A DNA stretch of 64,000 nt from NCBI RefSeq assembly GCF_016526145.1, contig NZ_JADDUE010000002.1, forward strand, positions 1-64,000, in the 5' to 3' direction. Below, in pieces: positions 9,040-18,030 of the stretch. The stretch comes from Saccharopolyspora galaxeae (GTDB lineage: Bacteria > Actinomycetota > Actinomycetes > Mycobacteriales > Pseudonocardiaceae). The translations under genes were made by a program, and so were the position numbers. Under the pieces are notes generated by a model. It saw only the letters and a list, made by a program, of their open reading frames with translations, made no database searches and was not told the DNA's origin. The first letter of the stretch is position 1. Every line of letters starts with the position of its first letter.

Positions 9040-9522
9040 GTGATCGATCGGATCGAAGCACCGGTGGAGAACCTCGGTGGGACCGGCGACGGCGAGCGTC
9101 GCGGCGCGGCCGAAGCGGTGGAGCGCGAGCTGGTGATGATGTTCCGGCGCGCGCGGAACTTCTCCATGACGGTGGCGGCGCAGGTGCACCCGGACCTGGA
9201 CCCGGCCTCCTACAGCCTGCTGCTGATGGTCGACGACGCCGGATCGTTGCGCGGGATGGACGTCGCGGACCGCACCGGGCTGGACAAGTCCACGGTCAGC
9301 AGGCAGATCGCGACGCTGGTGGAGCTGGATCTGCTGGAGCGGGTGCCGGATCCGGACGACGGCCGGGCGCGGCGCATCCAGTTGTCCGCCTCCGGCCGGT
9401 CGCGGCTGGCGAACGTCCGCGAGCAGCGGCGCAAGCACCTGCACGGCGAGTTCGCGCACTGGTCCACCGCCGACCTCAAGGACCTGTCCCGGCTGCTTTC
9501 CCAGCTCAACACCATGTTCTGA
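9040..9522 (+). CDS. MarR-family regulator
   Basis: A 160-residue winged-helix protein: N-terminal dimerisation helices, recognition region GMDVADRTGLDKSTVSRQIATL and wing RVPDPDDGRARRIQLSASG. GTG at 9040 follows GGCGGAGA; it gives normal MarR length. Read divergently from the flavohaemoglobin-like gene and upstream of another MarR operon; target unknown. Confidence 0.88.
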   Translation: MIDRIEAPVENLGGTGDGERRGAAEAVERELVMMFRRARNFSMTVAAQVHPDLDPASYSLLLMVDDAGSLRGMDVADRTGLDKSTVSRQIATLVELDLLERVPDPDDGRARRIQLSASGRSRLANVREQRRKHLHGEFAHWSTADLKDLSRLLSQLNTMF

Positions 9523-9631
9523 GGCTTCCTGCGGCGCGCCCGGACGTTCGCGGGCGGCGCCTGTTCCCGAACGGCCGAACCCGGCCGGTTCGGTGATCGG
9601 CACGACCGTACAAGTTGCTCCTGTTGGCCGT

Positions 9632-9647
9632 AGTGGCGACCGCCACT
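9632..9647. promoter_or_regulatory. inverted repeat upstream of marR-MFS operon
   Basis: AGTGGCG-AC-CGCCACT, a perfect 7-bp inverted repeat with 2-bp centre, about 75 bp upstream of the MarR start. Could be an operator or a small stem-loop. Confidence 0.4.
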
Positions 9648-9656
9648 GGCAAATAA

Positions 9657-9671
9657 CTTGCCTAAAGCAAC
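9657..9671. promoter_or_regulatory. MarR operator candidate 1
   Basis: CTTGC-CTAAA-GCAAC, an inverted repeat related to the second site at 9685; centres are 29 bp apart, about three helical turns. Probable autoregulatory site of the MarR at 9716. Confidence 0.6.
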
Positions 9672-9684
9672 TAACGGCCCATAT

Positions 9685-9701
9685 AGTTGCGTGCAGCAAC
9701 T
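9685..9701. promoter_or_regulatory. MarR operator candidate 2
   Basis: AGTTGC-GTGCA-GCAACT, a perfect 6-bp inverted repeat with 5-bp spacer ending 14 bp before the MarR start; position and 17-bp size suit a MarR operator. Confidence 0.65.
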
Positions 9702-9715
9702 AAAGGACTGGGTTT

Positions 9716-10255
9716 ATGGGACCAACACCTGAATCGTGCGGAGCACTGCTGCGGCCGCTGCGCGCCCTGATCGGCCTCAAGCAGATCGCGGTGCAAACGC
9801 TCAACCAGCACGTCCACACCGACCTGCCCTACGCCGCCACCGGTCTGCTCGGAGAGCTCGTGCACTGCGGGGAATCCCGGGCCTCCGAACTCGCCGCGCA
9901 CCGCGTCGTCGACGCGTCCGTGGTCAGCAGACAGGTGTCCCAGCTCGAGCAGGCCGGCCTGATCACCCGCCGCGCCGACCCGCAGGACCGCCGCGTCGCG
10001 CTGCTGCGGGCGACTCCCGAGGGCGAGCAGGCGCTGGCACGCATCGAACGCGGCCGCGCCGAGTGGCTCAGCACCGCCCTGCAGGACTGGGACGAGCAGC
10101 AGGTCCGCGAGCTGGCCGGACTGCTCGACAGCTGCGTCGCCGACATCCGGGCCGCGGCGCTGCCGCCGGCACCGCAGGCGACCCCGGCACCGCAGCCGAC
10201 CGAGCACCAGACCGGCACCCACCCCGGCCCGCCCGCGCAGAAAGGAACCAGATGA
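9716..10255 (+). CDS. MarR-family regulator of the MFS-YceI operon
   Basis: A 179-residue MarR protein. The winged helix shows ASELAAHRVVDASVVSRQVS and RRADPQDRRVALLRATPEG; the C-terminus carries a Pro/Gln/Thr-rich tail (about 145-179) longer than usual. First gene of an operon with the MFS/regulatory-domain fusion, which it overlaps as ATGA. Two inverted repeats with TTGC/GCAA arms upstream are its likely operators. Expected role: ligand-relieved repressor of the exporter. Confidence 0.9.
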   Translation: MGPTPESCGALLRPLRALIGLKQIAVQTLNQHVHTDLPYAATGLLGELVHCGESRASELAAHRVVDASVVSRQVSQLEQAGLITRRADPQDRRVALLRATPEGEQALARIERGRAEWLSTALQDWDEQQVRELAGLLDSCVADIRAAALPPAPQATPAPQPTEHQTGTHPGPPAQKGTR

Positions 10256-12870
10256 CCCGCTCGACGATCGGCGAAGCCGCGCCGACGAGCTCACCAGCAC
10301 CGCCAAGCGGTCGGCACCAGCGGGCCGAGGACACGCTGACCAGCGACTCGCCGATGACCCATCGGCAGATCCTGGAGGCGATGTCCGGGCTCATGCTCGC
10401 GCTGCTGGTCGCGATCCTGAGCTCGACGATCGTGTCCAACGCCCTGCCGCGCATCCTGGCCGACCTGGGCGGCAGCCAGAGCCAGTACACCTGGGTGGTC
10501 ACCGCGATGCTGCTGACCTCCACGGCCTCCACCCCGATCTGGGGCAAGCTCTCCGACCTGTTCAGCAAGAAGCTGCTGTACCAGATCGCGATCACCATCT
10601 TCACCCTCGGATCGGTGCTGGGCGGGTTCGCGCAGTCGATGCCGATGCTGATCGGGTTCCGCGCGGTGCAGGGCATCGGCATGGGCGGTCTGCAGGCGCT
10701 GATCCAGGTCGTGATCGCGGCGATGGTCTCGCCGCGCGAACGCGGCCGCTACAGCGGCTACATCGGCGCCACGTTCGCCGTCGCCACCGTCAGCGGGCCG
10801 CTGGCCGGCGGCTTGATCGTGGACTCGCCGCTCGGCTGGCGCTGGTGCTTCTGGGTGACGGTGCCGATCGCGGTGATCGCGTTCATCGTGCTCGGCCGCA
10901 CGCTGAAGCTGCCGGTGATCAAGCGCGACGTGCACATCGACTGGTTCGGCGCGTTGTTCCTGGTCGGTGGTGTGAGCCTGCTGCTGATCTGGGTTTCGCT
11001 GGCGGGCAAGCAGTTCCCGTGGGCATCGCCGGAGACCGCGGGCTTCGTCGGTGGCGGCGTGCTGGCGCTGATCATCGCGTTGATCATCGAATCGAAGGTG
11101 CGCGAGCCGATCGTGCCGCTGGGCATGTTCCGCAACCGGGCGATCACGCTGGCGACCATCGGCACCGTCGCGGTCGGCACCGCCATGTTCGGCGGTTCGG
11201 TGTTCCTCGGCCAGTACTTCCAGATCGCGCGCAGCTACACGCCCACCTACGCCGGGTTGATGACGCTGCCGATGGTGCTGGGGCTGTTCGTTTCCTCCAC
11301 CGTCTCCGGGCAGATCATCTCGCGGGGCAGCGGCAAGGTGAAGCCGTTCCTGGTCTTCGGCTCGCTGATGCTGATCGCGGGCACGGGGCTGCTGTCGACC
11401 ATGGACCACACCACCAACCTGGTCCTGGTCGGCGTGTACCTGGCGATGATGGGCATCGGTGTCGGCTCGCTGATGCAGAACCTGGTGCTGACGGTGCAGA
11501 ACGTCACCGCCAGCGCGGACATGGGTTCGGTGACCTCGGTGGTCACGTTCTTCCGCACGCTGGGCGGCTCGGCCGGGGTGTCGGTGCTCGGCGCGGTGCT
11601 GGCCACGCGGGTCAGCGAATACGTCAACGAGGGCCTGGCCGCGATGGGCGTCCCGGTGGGGGCCGGTGGTGCCTCCGCGGGCGGCGGTTCGCTGGACGTC
11701 GGTGCGCTGCCCGGCCCGATGCAGGAGATCGTGCGTTCGGCCTACGGAGATGCGATCGGGGACATCTTCTTCGTCTCCGCCTGCATCTCGGTGGTGACGC
11801 TGCTGGCCGTGCTTTTCATCAAGGAGGTTCCACTGCGCAGGACGATCGGAACGCAGGACGACGTGCGCGGCGAAGCTGTGGACAGCCCTCTCGAGGTTGT
11901 GGACAACTCCGTGGGGACGGAGACCGCGCCGATCACTCGCCAGAGTGATTCCGCGCAGCTTGCGGGCGTGCGGGCAGCGGTCCCGAGGCCCGCTGACGAG
12001 CCTGTGGACAACTCTGTGGGCAACTATTCCCACGCCTGGTCAACCGGACCTCGATCCGGTGGCGTCGAGGCGAACGGCAGCTATCTCTCCGGTGATCTCG
12101 CGAGTGCCGGAGCGGGTACCGGCGGGCTGTTCGTGCACGGCACCGCGCAGGATTCGACTGGCGCCGCGGTCACCGGTGTGGTGCTGACCCTCGCCGACGC
12201 GCAGGGCAGGCAGGTCGAACGGACCCGCACCACCGCGGACGGCGACTACCGGCTCACCGTCGCCACCGGCGGCACCTACGTGCTGATCGCCTCGGCGGGC
12301 AACTACCAGCCCACCGCGTCGATGGTCGTGGTCGGCGACCGGCCGGTGCGGCACGACGTGCGGATGTTCGGCTCCGGCACGGTCGACGGCGTGGTGCGGT
12401 CCGGGGATCTGGTGGTCGCGGGAGCGACGGTGGTGCTCACCGACGTGCGCGGTGAGGTCGTGGACTCCCTGCGGGCCGGGGACGACGGAGCCTTCCGGTT
12501 CGGTGACCTCGTCGGCGGTTCCTACGCGCTGACCGCCACCGCCGACGGCTTCCGCCCGATGGCCACCCCGGTCACCGTCGCCGACGGCCAGCGCACGTCG
12601 ATCGACGTGGCACTGCCATCGGCGGCCGCGCTCACCGGCGTGGTGCGCTCGGCGAACCTCGGGCTGCCGGTGCCGGACGCGCGGGTGACGTTGCTCGACG
12701 CGTCGGGCGAGGTGGTGCTGGCGACGACCACCGACGGCGACGGCAACTACACCTTCACCGACCTCGCGGACGGGGACTACACCGTGATCGCCACCGGGTA
12801 CCCGCCGGTCGCGACCCCGCTGCGGCTGGACGGGCAACGCGCCACGCACGACGTGGAGTTGGGGTACTGA
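10252..12870 (+). CDS. DHA2-type MFS exporter fused to three regulatory-like Ig domains
   Basis: An 872-residue protein. Residues about 35-545 form a 14-helix drug:H+ antiporter of the DHA2 class (motif A region WGKLSDLFSKKLLYQ; RAVQGIGMGGLQAL; motif C region near SGPLAGGLIVDSPLGWRW). After a polar linker (about 550-625) come three carboxypeptidase-regulatory-like beta-sandwich repeats (about 627-709, 710-790, 791-872), each ending with a GxY-type strand such as GDYRLTVATGGTYVLIASA. With 14 helices the tail should be cytoplasmic (inference). ATG at 10252 overlaps the MarR stop. The linker DNA contains several DnaA-box-like sequences. Fusion partners like these are unusual for MFS pumps; the YceI gene downstream carries the same domain type. 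Confidence 0.9.
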   Translation: MTRSTIGEAAPTSSPAPPSGRHQRAEDTLTSDSPMTHRQILEAMSGLMLALLVAILSSTIVSNALPRILADLGGSQSQYTWVVTAMLLTSTASTPIWGKLSDLFSKKLLYQIAITIFTLGSVLGGFAQSMPMLIGFRAVQGIGMGGLQALIQVVIAAMVSPRERGRYSGYIGATFAVATVSGPLAGGLIVDSPLGWRWCFWVTVPIAVIAFIVLGRTLKLPVIKRDVHIDWFGALFLVGGVSLLLIWVSLAGKQFPWASPETAGFVGGGVLALIIALIIESKVREPIVPLGMFRNRAITLATIGTVAVGTAMFGGSVFLGQYFQIARSYTPTYAGLMTLPMVLGLFVSSTVSGQIISRGSGKVKPFLVFGSLMLIAGTGLLSTMDHTTNLVLVGVYLAMMGIGVGSLMQNLVLTVQNVTASADMGSVTSVVTFFRTLGGSAGVSVLGAVLATRVSEYVNEGLAAMGVPVGAGGASAGGGSLDVGALPGPMQEIVRSAYGDAIGDIFFVSACISVVTLLAVLFIKEVPLRRTIGTQDDVRGEAVDSPLEVVDNSVGTETAPITRQSDSAQLAGVRAAVPRPADEPVDNSVGNYSHAWSTGPRSGGVEANGSYLSGDLASAGAGTGGLFVHGTAQDSTGAAVTGVVLTLADAQGRQVERTRTTADGDYRLTVATGGTYVLIASAGNYQPTASMVVVGDRPVRHDVRMFGSGTVDGVVRSGDLVVAGATVVLTDVRGEVVDSLRAGDDGAFRFGDLVGGSYALTATADGFRPMATPVTVADGQRTSIDVALPSAAALTGVVRSANLGLPVPDARVTLLDASGEVVLATTTDGDGNYTFTDLADGDYTVIATGYPPVATPLRLDGQRATHDVELGY

Positions 12871-12872
12871 GG

Positions 12873-13721
12873 ATGACGGCGGTACACGAAGGGAGCGGGA
12901 ACGCGGTGGACGGCAAGTCCGGGGCCGTGACGGCGACGGTGCGCACCGGGGACGGCTGGCCCGTCCCGGAGGCGGCGCTGACCGTCATCGACGGCGGCGG
13001 CGCGCAGATCGCCAGGGTGCAGGGCGACGCCAATGGCGCGGCGACGGCGAGCGGACTGGCCGCAGGCACCTACACCGCGATCGTCACCGCGCTCGGCTAC
13101 GAGCCGGTCGCCCGCACCACGATGGTCCGCGACGGCGCACCGGCTTCCCTCGGCGTGGTGGAGCTGCGCCGGGCCGGGGCCGCCGAGCTGCCCGCGGAGG
13201 GGTTGTGGCGGATCGACCCGGTGCACTCGTCGGTGCGGGTCAGCGCCCGGCACCTGGGCATCACCAGCATCCACGGCCGGTTCACCGACTTCTCCGGTGA
13301 CGTGTGGATCGCCGATCCGGTGGAGCGGTCCTCGGTCGCCGTGCGCATCGACGCGGCCAGCGTGGACACCGCCAACGCGCAGCGCGATGAGCACCTGCGC
13401 AACGAGGACTTCCTGCACGTGGAGAAGTACCCGGAGATCAGCTTCGCCTCCACCGGGTTGCGGCCGGCAGGCGGGGAGCGCTGGGAACTCGTCGGTGATC
13501 TGACGCTGTGCGGAGTGACCAGGCAGGTCAAGCTGGACACCCACTACTCCGGTGTCGGGCCGGACCCGTGGGGCGGGATGCGGGCGTCGGCCTCGGCGAC
13601 CACCGAGCTGCACCGCGAGGACTTCGCGATCACGTTCAACCAGGCGGTGCGCACCGGGATCGCCGCCATCGGCACCACGTTGCGGGTGGACATCGACATC
13701 CAGGCGGTCCAGCAGGACTGA
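12873..13721 (+). CDS. YceI-family protein with N-terminal regulatory-like domain
   Basis: A 282-residue protein. Residues about 10-95 form a carboxypeptidase-regulatory-like domain (VRTGDGWPVPEAALTVIDGG, AAGTYTAIVTALGYEP) similar to those on the preceding MFS protein; residues about 105-278 form a YceI lipocalin-like barrel (WRIDPVHSSVRVSARHLGIT, FLHVEKYPEISFAST, LTLCGVTRQVKLD). YceI proteins bind long amphiphiles such as isoprenoid quinones. No signal peptide is seen, so it is predicted cytosolic, unlike the periplasmic E. coli YceI. It starts two bases after the MFS gene. Function: probably ligand binding tied to the exporter (inference). Confidence 0.9.
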   Translation: MTAVHEGSGNAVDGKSGAVTATVRTGDGWPVPEAALTVIDGGGAQIARVQGDANGAATASGLAAGTYTAIVTALGYEPVARTTMVRDGAPASLGVVELRRAGAAELPAEGLWRIDPVHSSVRVSARHLGITSIHGRFTDFSGDVWIADPVERSSVAVRIDAASVDTANAQRDEHLRNEDFLHVEKYPEISFASTGLRPAGGERWELVGDLTLCGVTRQVKLDTHYSGVGPDPWGGMRASASATTELHREDFAITFNQAVRTGIAAIGTTLRVDIDIQAVQQD

Positions 13722-13741
13722 CGCCGCGCTCGCACCGCTGA

Positions 13742-13776
13742 GGGCCGTTCGCCGAACACGGGCGAGCGGCCCTTTT
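13742..13776 (+). terminator. intrinsic terminator after the YceI gene
   Basis: GGGCCGTTCGCC pairs with GGCGAGCGGCCC (13761-13772) and is followed by TTTT; a classical terminator for the marR-MFS-yceI operon. Confidence 0.85.
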
Positions 13777-14031
13777 GCGTGCGTGATCAGGGGCGGAAGC
13801 TCGGGTGGTGGAGGCGGCGACGGTAACTCGCCGTGTCGGAAAAATACGGTGCGCCACGATGATGTTCGTGTAATATTGAGCGCAACGGACTCAACTTTCC
13901 TGTTGGTGCCGCTCGCGGCGGTTCCTGTTCCGACTTCGGATCGGGCGCCATCGAGCGGCGCGGCAGGTGTGCACGGCGGCATTTCGACGCGAGCATGGTG
14001 ACCCGCGAGCGATGCCCGGCGAGGTGGAGGA
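13777..14031 (+). other. clpB leader region
   Basis: Contains a good -10 hexamer TAATAT (13871-13876) that runs into the HAIR operator, then about 135 bases of untranslated leader before the clpB start at 14032. No gene seen. Confidence 0.55.
13875..13895. promoter_or_regulatory. HAIR element (HspR operator) of clpB
   Basis: ATTGAGC-N7-ACTCAAC, a HAIR-type inverted repeat with the 7-bp spacer, overlapping a TAATAT -10 box. It brings clpB into the HspR regulon, as in Streptomyces and mycobacteria. Confidence 0.87.
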
Positions 14032-16614
14032 ATGGACGCTTTCAACCCGACCACGAAGACCCAGCAGGCGATCTCCTCGGCAGCGCAGGCCGCGACGGTC
14101 GCAGGCAATCCCGATGTCGTCCCGGCCCGGCTGCTCGGGGCCCTGCTGGCGCAGGGAGACGGGCTCACCGCGCCGCTGCTGTCGGCCGTGGACGCCGACC
14201 CGGCCGCGGTGCGCAGCGAAGTGGAGGGGTTGATCGGCGGCCTGCCCACCGCTTCGGGCTCGACCGTTTCGGCGCCGCAGCTGTCCCGGGACGCGGTGAA
14301 GACGCTGACCCACGCGCAGCACCTCGCGACCGAGATGGGCGACGACTACGTCTCCACCGAGCACCTGCTGGTCGGCCTGGCCGCCGAGGGCGGACAGGTG
14401 GCCGACCTGCTGCGCAGGCACGGCGCCACGCCGGACGCGCTGCGCGAGGCGTTTTCCGATGTGCGCGGTTCCGCCCGCGTGTCCAGCCCGGATCCGGAGG
14501 GCACGTACCAGGCGTTGGAGAAGTACGGCCAGGACCTCACCGACCGCGCCCGCAAGGGCGACCTGGACCCGGTGATCGGCCGCGACTCGGAGATCCGCCG
14601 GGTGGTGCAGGTGCTGTCCCGGCGCACGAAGAACAACCCGGTGCTCATCGGCGAACCGGGCGTCGGCAAGACCGCCATCGTGGAGGGCCTGGCGCAGCGG
14701 ATCGTGGCCGGTGACGTGCCGGAGTCGCTGCGCGGCAAGCGGGTCGTCGCGCTCGACCTCGGTTCGATGGTCGCGGGCGCGAAGTACCGCGGGGAGTTCG
14801 AGGAGCGGCTCAAGGCGGTGCTCAAGGAGATCACCGACTCCGCCGGCCAGGTCATCACGTTCATCGACGAGCTGCACACCATCGTCGGCGCCGGTGCCAC
14901 CGGCGAGGGCGCGATGGACGCGGGCAACATGATCAAGCCGATGCTCGCGCGCGGTGAGCTGCGCATGGTCGGCGCGACCACGCTGGACGAGTACCGCGAG
15001 CACATCGAGACCGACGCCGCGCTGGAGCGGCGGTTCCAGCAGGTGATGGTCGGTGAGCCGAGCTCGCAGGACACCGTGGCGATCCTGCGCGGGCTCAAGG
15101 AGCGCTACGAGGTGCACCACGGCGTGCGGATCACCGATGGCGCGCTGGTGGCGGCCGCGACGCTGTCCGACCGCTACATCCCCGCGCGCTTCCTGCCGGA
15201 CAAGGCGATCGACCTGGTGGACGAGGCCGCGTCCCGGCTGCGGATGGAGATCGATTCGCGGCCGGTGGAGATCGACGAGGTGGAGCGCGCGGTGCGCCGC
15301 CTGGAGATCGAGGAGATGGCGCTGGCCAAGGAATCCGACCCGGCTTCGGCGGATCGGCTGGCGACGCTGCGCGGCGAGCTCGCCGACCGGCGCGAGCAGC
15401 TCTCCGAGCTCACCGTGCGCTGGCAGGGCGAGAAGGAGTCCATCGACAAGGTCCGCGACCTCAAGACCCAGCTCGAACAGCTCCGCGGCGAGTCCGAGCG
15501 CGCCGAGCGCGATGGTGACCTGGGCAAGGCCGCCGAGCTGCGCTACGGCCGGATTCCGGCGCTGGAGAAGGAACTGGCGGAGGCGACCGAGGAGCAGACC
15601 GAGCAGAAGGCGATGTTGCAGGAGGAGGTCACTCCGGACGACGTGGCCGGCGTGGTCAGCTCCTGGACCGGCATCCCCGCCGGGCGTCTGATGGAGGGCG
15701 AGACGGCGAAGCTGCTGCGCATGGAAGACGAGCTGGGAGCCCGCGTGGTCGGCCAGGCCGAGGCGGTGCGCGCGGTGTCCGATGCGGTGCGGCGCACTCG
15801 CGCCGGGGTCGCCGATCCGGACCGGCCGACCGGTTCGTTCCTGTTCCTCGGGCCCACCGGCGTCGGCAAGACCGAGCTGGCGAAGGCGCTGGCCGGGTTC
15901 CTGTTCGACGACGAGCGGGCGATGATCCGGGTGGACATGAGCGAGTACTCCGAGAAGCACTCGGTGGCTCGCCTGGTCGGTGCGCCGCCCGGCTACGTCG
16001 GTTACGACCAGGGCGGTCAGCTGACCGAGTCGGTGCGCCGCAGGCCGTACTCGGTGGTGCTGCTGGACGAGGTGGAGAAGGCGCACCCGGACGTGTTCGA
16101 CGTGCTGCTGCAGGCGCTCGACGACGGGCGGCTCACCGACGGGCAGGGCCGGACGGTGGATTTCCGGAACACGATCCTGGTGCTGACCTCGAACCTCGGA
16201 TCGCAGGCGATCGCGGATCCGAACCTCACCGAGCAGCAGCGGGACGAGGCGGTCATGACGGTGGTGCGCTCGCAGTTCAAGCCGGAGTTCCTGAACCGGC
16301 TGGACGACGTGGTGGTGTTCCACTCGCTGTCCACCGAGGAGCTGACGTCCATCGTGGACATCCAGGTGGACCGGCTGGCGCAGCGGCTGGGCCAGCGGCG
16401 GCTCACCTTGGACGTGCGCCCGGCGGCGCGCGATTGGCTGGCGATCAACGGTTTCGACCCGATCTTCGGCGCGCGGCCGCTGCGGCGGCTGGTGCAGTCG
16501 GCGATCGGTGATCAGCTGGCCAAGCAGCTGCTGGCGGGTGAGGTCCGGGACGGCGACAAGGTGATCGTGGACGTCACCGACGACAACTCCGCGCTGACGG
16601 TCCAGGCGGCCTGA
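14032..16614 (+). CDS. clpB: disaggregase ClpB (Hsp100)
   Basis: An 860-residue Hsp100. Two N-terminal Clp repeats (1-150), AAA+ domain 1 with Walker A GEPGVGKT at residue 207, the coiled-coil middle domain (about 400-520), and AAA+ domain 2 with Walker A GPTGVGKT at residue 607 and the [16 protein letters not shown] Walker-B region. It extracts proteins from aggregates together with DnaK/DnaJ/GrpE. ATG follows GAGGTGGAGG. Regulated by the HAIR site at 13875. Transcription stops at the stem-loop at 16624. Confidence 0.99.
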   Translation: MDAFNPTTKTQQAISSAAQAATVAGNPDVVPARLLGALLAQGDGLTAPLLSAVDADPAAVRSEVEGLIGGLPTASGSTVSAPQLSRDAVKTLTHAQHLATEMGDDYVSTEHLLVGLAAEGGQVADLLRRHGATPDALREAFSDVRGSARVSSPDPEGTYQALEKYGQDLTDRARKGDLDPVIGRDSEIRRVVQVLSRRTKNNPVLIGEPGVGKTAIVEGLAQRIVAGDVPESLRGKRVVALDLGSMVAGAKYRGEFEERLKAVLKEITDSAGQVITFIDELHTIVGAGATGEGAMDAGNMIKPMLARGELRMVGATTLDEYREHIETDAALERRFQQVMVGEPSSQDTVAILRGLKERYEVHHGVRITDGALVAAATLSDRYIPARFLPDKAIDLVDEAASRLRMEIDSRPVEIDEVERAVRRLEIEEMALAKESDPASADRLATLRGELADRREQLSELTVRWQGEKESIDKVRDLKTQLEQLRGESERAERDGDLGKAAELRYGRIPALEKELAEATEEQTEQKAMLQEEVTPDDVAGVVSSWTGIPAGRLMEGETAKLLRMEDELGARVVGQAEAVRAVSDAVRRTRAGVADPDRPTGSFLFLGPTGVGKTELAKALAGFLFDDERAMIRVDMSEYSEKHSVARLVGAPPGYVGYDQGGQLTESVRRRPYSVVLLDEVEKAHPDVFDVLLQALDDGRLTDGQGRTVDFRNTILVLTSNLGSQAIADPNLTEQQRDEAVMTVVRSQFKPEFLNRLDDVVVFHSLSTEELTSIVDIQVDRLAQRLGQRRLTLDVRPAARDWLAINGFDPIFGARPLRRLVQSAIGDQLAKQLLAGEVRDGDKVIVDVTDDNSALTVQAA

Positions 16615-16623
16615 TCGCCGCCA

Positions 16624-16669
16624 GTGCGGTGTGGGGACCGAATCGAGGTGAACGGTCCCCGCACCGCAC
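16624..16669. terminator. bidirectional stem-loop between clpB and DUF397 gene
   Basis: A 17-bp stem (left arm 16624-16640, right arm 16653-16669; one mismatch) with a 12-base loop between two convergent genes. No T-tract, typical for actinobacteria. Confidence 0.8.
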
Positions 16670-16674
16670 GCGTG

Positions 16675-16866
16675 TCAGCGGTCGTAGCGGCCGGACTTGA
16701 TCGCTGCGAGGAACGCGGACCACTGAGTGCTGTCCGCGGTGAGGTAACCGGCCGCGCGATTCTTGGTGTCGCGCACCGCGGCGCCTAATGGGAGCCTGCC
16801 TACCTCGACGCAGCTAGAGACTTGCTGGGAACGACTGGACTTGCGCCAGTTCGTCGGTTCCGTCAT
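16675..16866 (-). CDS. DUF397 small protein
   Basis: A 63-residue DUF397 protein: opening WRKSSRSQQVSSCVEVG, then AAVRDTKNRAAGYL and the closing WSAFLAAIKSGRYD are the family hallmarks. Such proteins are encoded next to XRE/DUF5753 regulators throughout actinomycetes; in known cases (bldB/whiJ-type loci) they act as a partner of the regulator, possibly as antagonist. Its ATG overlaps the regulator stop codon (ATGA). A second such pair is at 43.4-44.5 kb. Confidence 0.92.
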   Translation of the reverse strand: MTEPTNWRKSSRSQQVSSCVEVGRLPLGAAVRDTKNRAAGYLTADSTQWSAFLAAIKSGRYDR

Positions 16867-17714
16867 GGATCTGCACCTTCCAGCTCGCGAGCGGTGGTGG
16901 CGATGAGTTTTGCCGACTGGTCTCGGTCCATCGCTACCTGTTGCAGCGTAGCCAACGCGGATCGATAGGGGCTGACTTCGTCGTCGCCATAGAGAAAGAC
17001 GCCGGATGCGTAGTGCTCCAAATGCACCATCGGCGTGGTCTTGGCGAAGTCGAAGAAGATGAAAGCGCCAGCGTGCGCCGGGTGCCAGCGTTCGGAAACC
17101 GCGGGGATCACATTGATGGTGACGTTCTCGAGCTCTGCCATCGATTCTAGGTGGCGGAGCTGTTCGAGCATGGTCGCCGCTCCGGCGAACCTGTCTCGGA
17201 GCACGTTTTCGGAGATGAAGGCGTCGAAGTTGATCGGATTCTTTCGGTGCAGAACTTCACGGCGGCCGACTCGCATGGCCACGTACGGCTCGATCTCATC
17301 GGTAGCCATGTCGGCCATGACGGATCGCGCGTAGTCAGCTGTTTGCAATAGGCCTGGAATGACGCCGATCGCGACGTCCGTGATTTTGGTCGCCGTGCGT
17401 TCGAACTCGATCAGCCTGGTCAGTTCCTTCCGGATTCCTTGACCGGTGTCGAGCCAGTTGGGCTGGTCCGCGCCGCGGGACAGGTCGACAAGCCGGCTGT
17501 ACCTGTCGCCCGTCACGCCGAGGACGGTCAGCAGCTGTGCCACGTCCTCGGGCTTCGGTGAGCGCGAGCCGGTTTCGTAGCGGGAGACCGAGACGTAGCT
17601 GACGCCGATCCGGTCGGCGAGCTGCTGCTGGGTCAGGCCGGTTTCGAACCGGCACTCGCGCAGTTCAGCACCGAGCGCCCGAGCTTTCGGGGTGTTCTCC
17701 GATTTTCCGGTCAT
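16863..17714 (-). CDS. XRE/DUF5753 regulator (WhiJ-like)
   Basis: A 283-residue protein with an N-terminal lambda-repressor-type helix-turn-helix (about 10-70: RECRFETGLTQQQLADRIGV and SYVSVSRYETGSRSP) and a C-terminal DUF5753 domain (WLDTGQGIRKELTRLIEFE, IPGLLQTADYARSVM, FIFFDFAKTTPMVHLEHYAS). Members control development and secondary metabolism in Streptomyces. ATG at 17714 places the protein start close to the helix-turn-helix; an upstream in-frame ATG at 17750 is less likely. The upstream sequence ACCCCTCGATCGGGGT near 17751-17766 is a possible operator. Confidence 0.9.
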   Translation of the reverse strand: MTGKSENTPKARALGAELRECRFETGLTQQQLADRIGVSYVSVSRYETGSRSPKPEDVAQLLTVLGVTGDRYSRLVDLSRGADQPNWLDTGQGIRKELTRLIEFERTATKITDVAIGVIPGLLQTADYARSVMADMATDEIEPYVAMRVGRREVLHRKNPINFDAFISENVLRDRFAGAATMLEQLRHLESMAELENVTINVIPAVSERWHPAHAGAFIFFDFAKTTPMVHLEHYASGVFLYGDDEVSPYRSALATLQQVAMDRDQSAKLIATTARELEGADP

Positions 17715-17835
17715 GAAAATTAGGCTACGGTCCCGCGCCGAAAAGATCACCCCTCGATCGGGGTATTGATCCGGCAGTTACCCGTGTCGATCATTCAAAG
17801 GTAAGGCTGGTAAAGGAATTGACTGGGGGTGCTGA

Positions 17836-18030
17836 GTGTCGGTGTGGGCGGCGTCGTGTGGGCCGGTGGATTCGTTCTGGCACGTGGTGCGGCGGACGGA
17901 TGGGGGTGTGTTGCCGGCGGTGTGCGGGGTTTTCGTGTACGGGCCGTTGCATCTGCGGCGTGGCGAGTGTCCGGATGGGGAGTTCGACCGTGATGCGTGC
18001 CGGAAGTGTCTGGATGCCTGCGATGTCTGA
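17836..18030 (+). CDS. small zinc-finger-like protein
   Basis: A 64-residue protein rich in Cys/His: SFWHVVRRTDG, AVCGVFVYGPLHLRRGECPDG, then CRKCLDAC. The W-H...C...C-x2-C-x3-C pattern suggests zinc binding. GTG at 17836 follows GGGGGT. It overlaps the next small gene by eight bases. Such mini-proteins occur beside XRE/DUF397 modules in actinomycetes; function unknown. Confidence 0.65.
   Translation: MSVWAASCGPVDSFWHVVRRTDGGVLPAVCGVFVYGPLHLRRGECPDGEFDRDACRKCLDACDV

Noticed and set aside
11875-12023. replication origin
   Set aside because: DnaA-box-like sites lie within a coding linker, without dnaA/dnaN or AT-rich DNA nearby.
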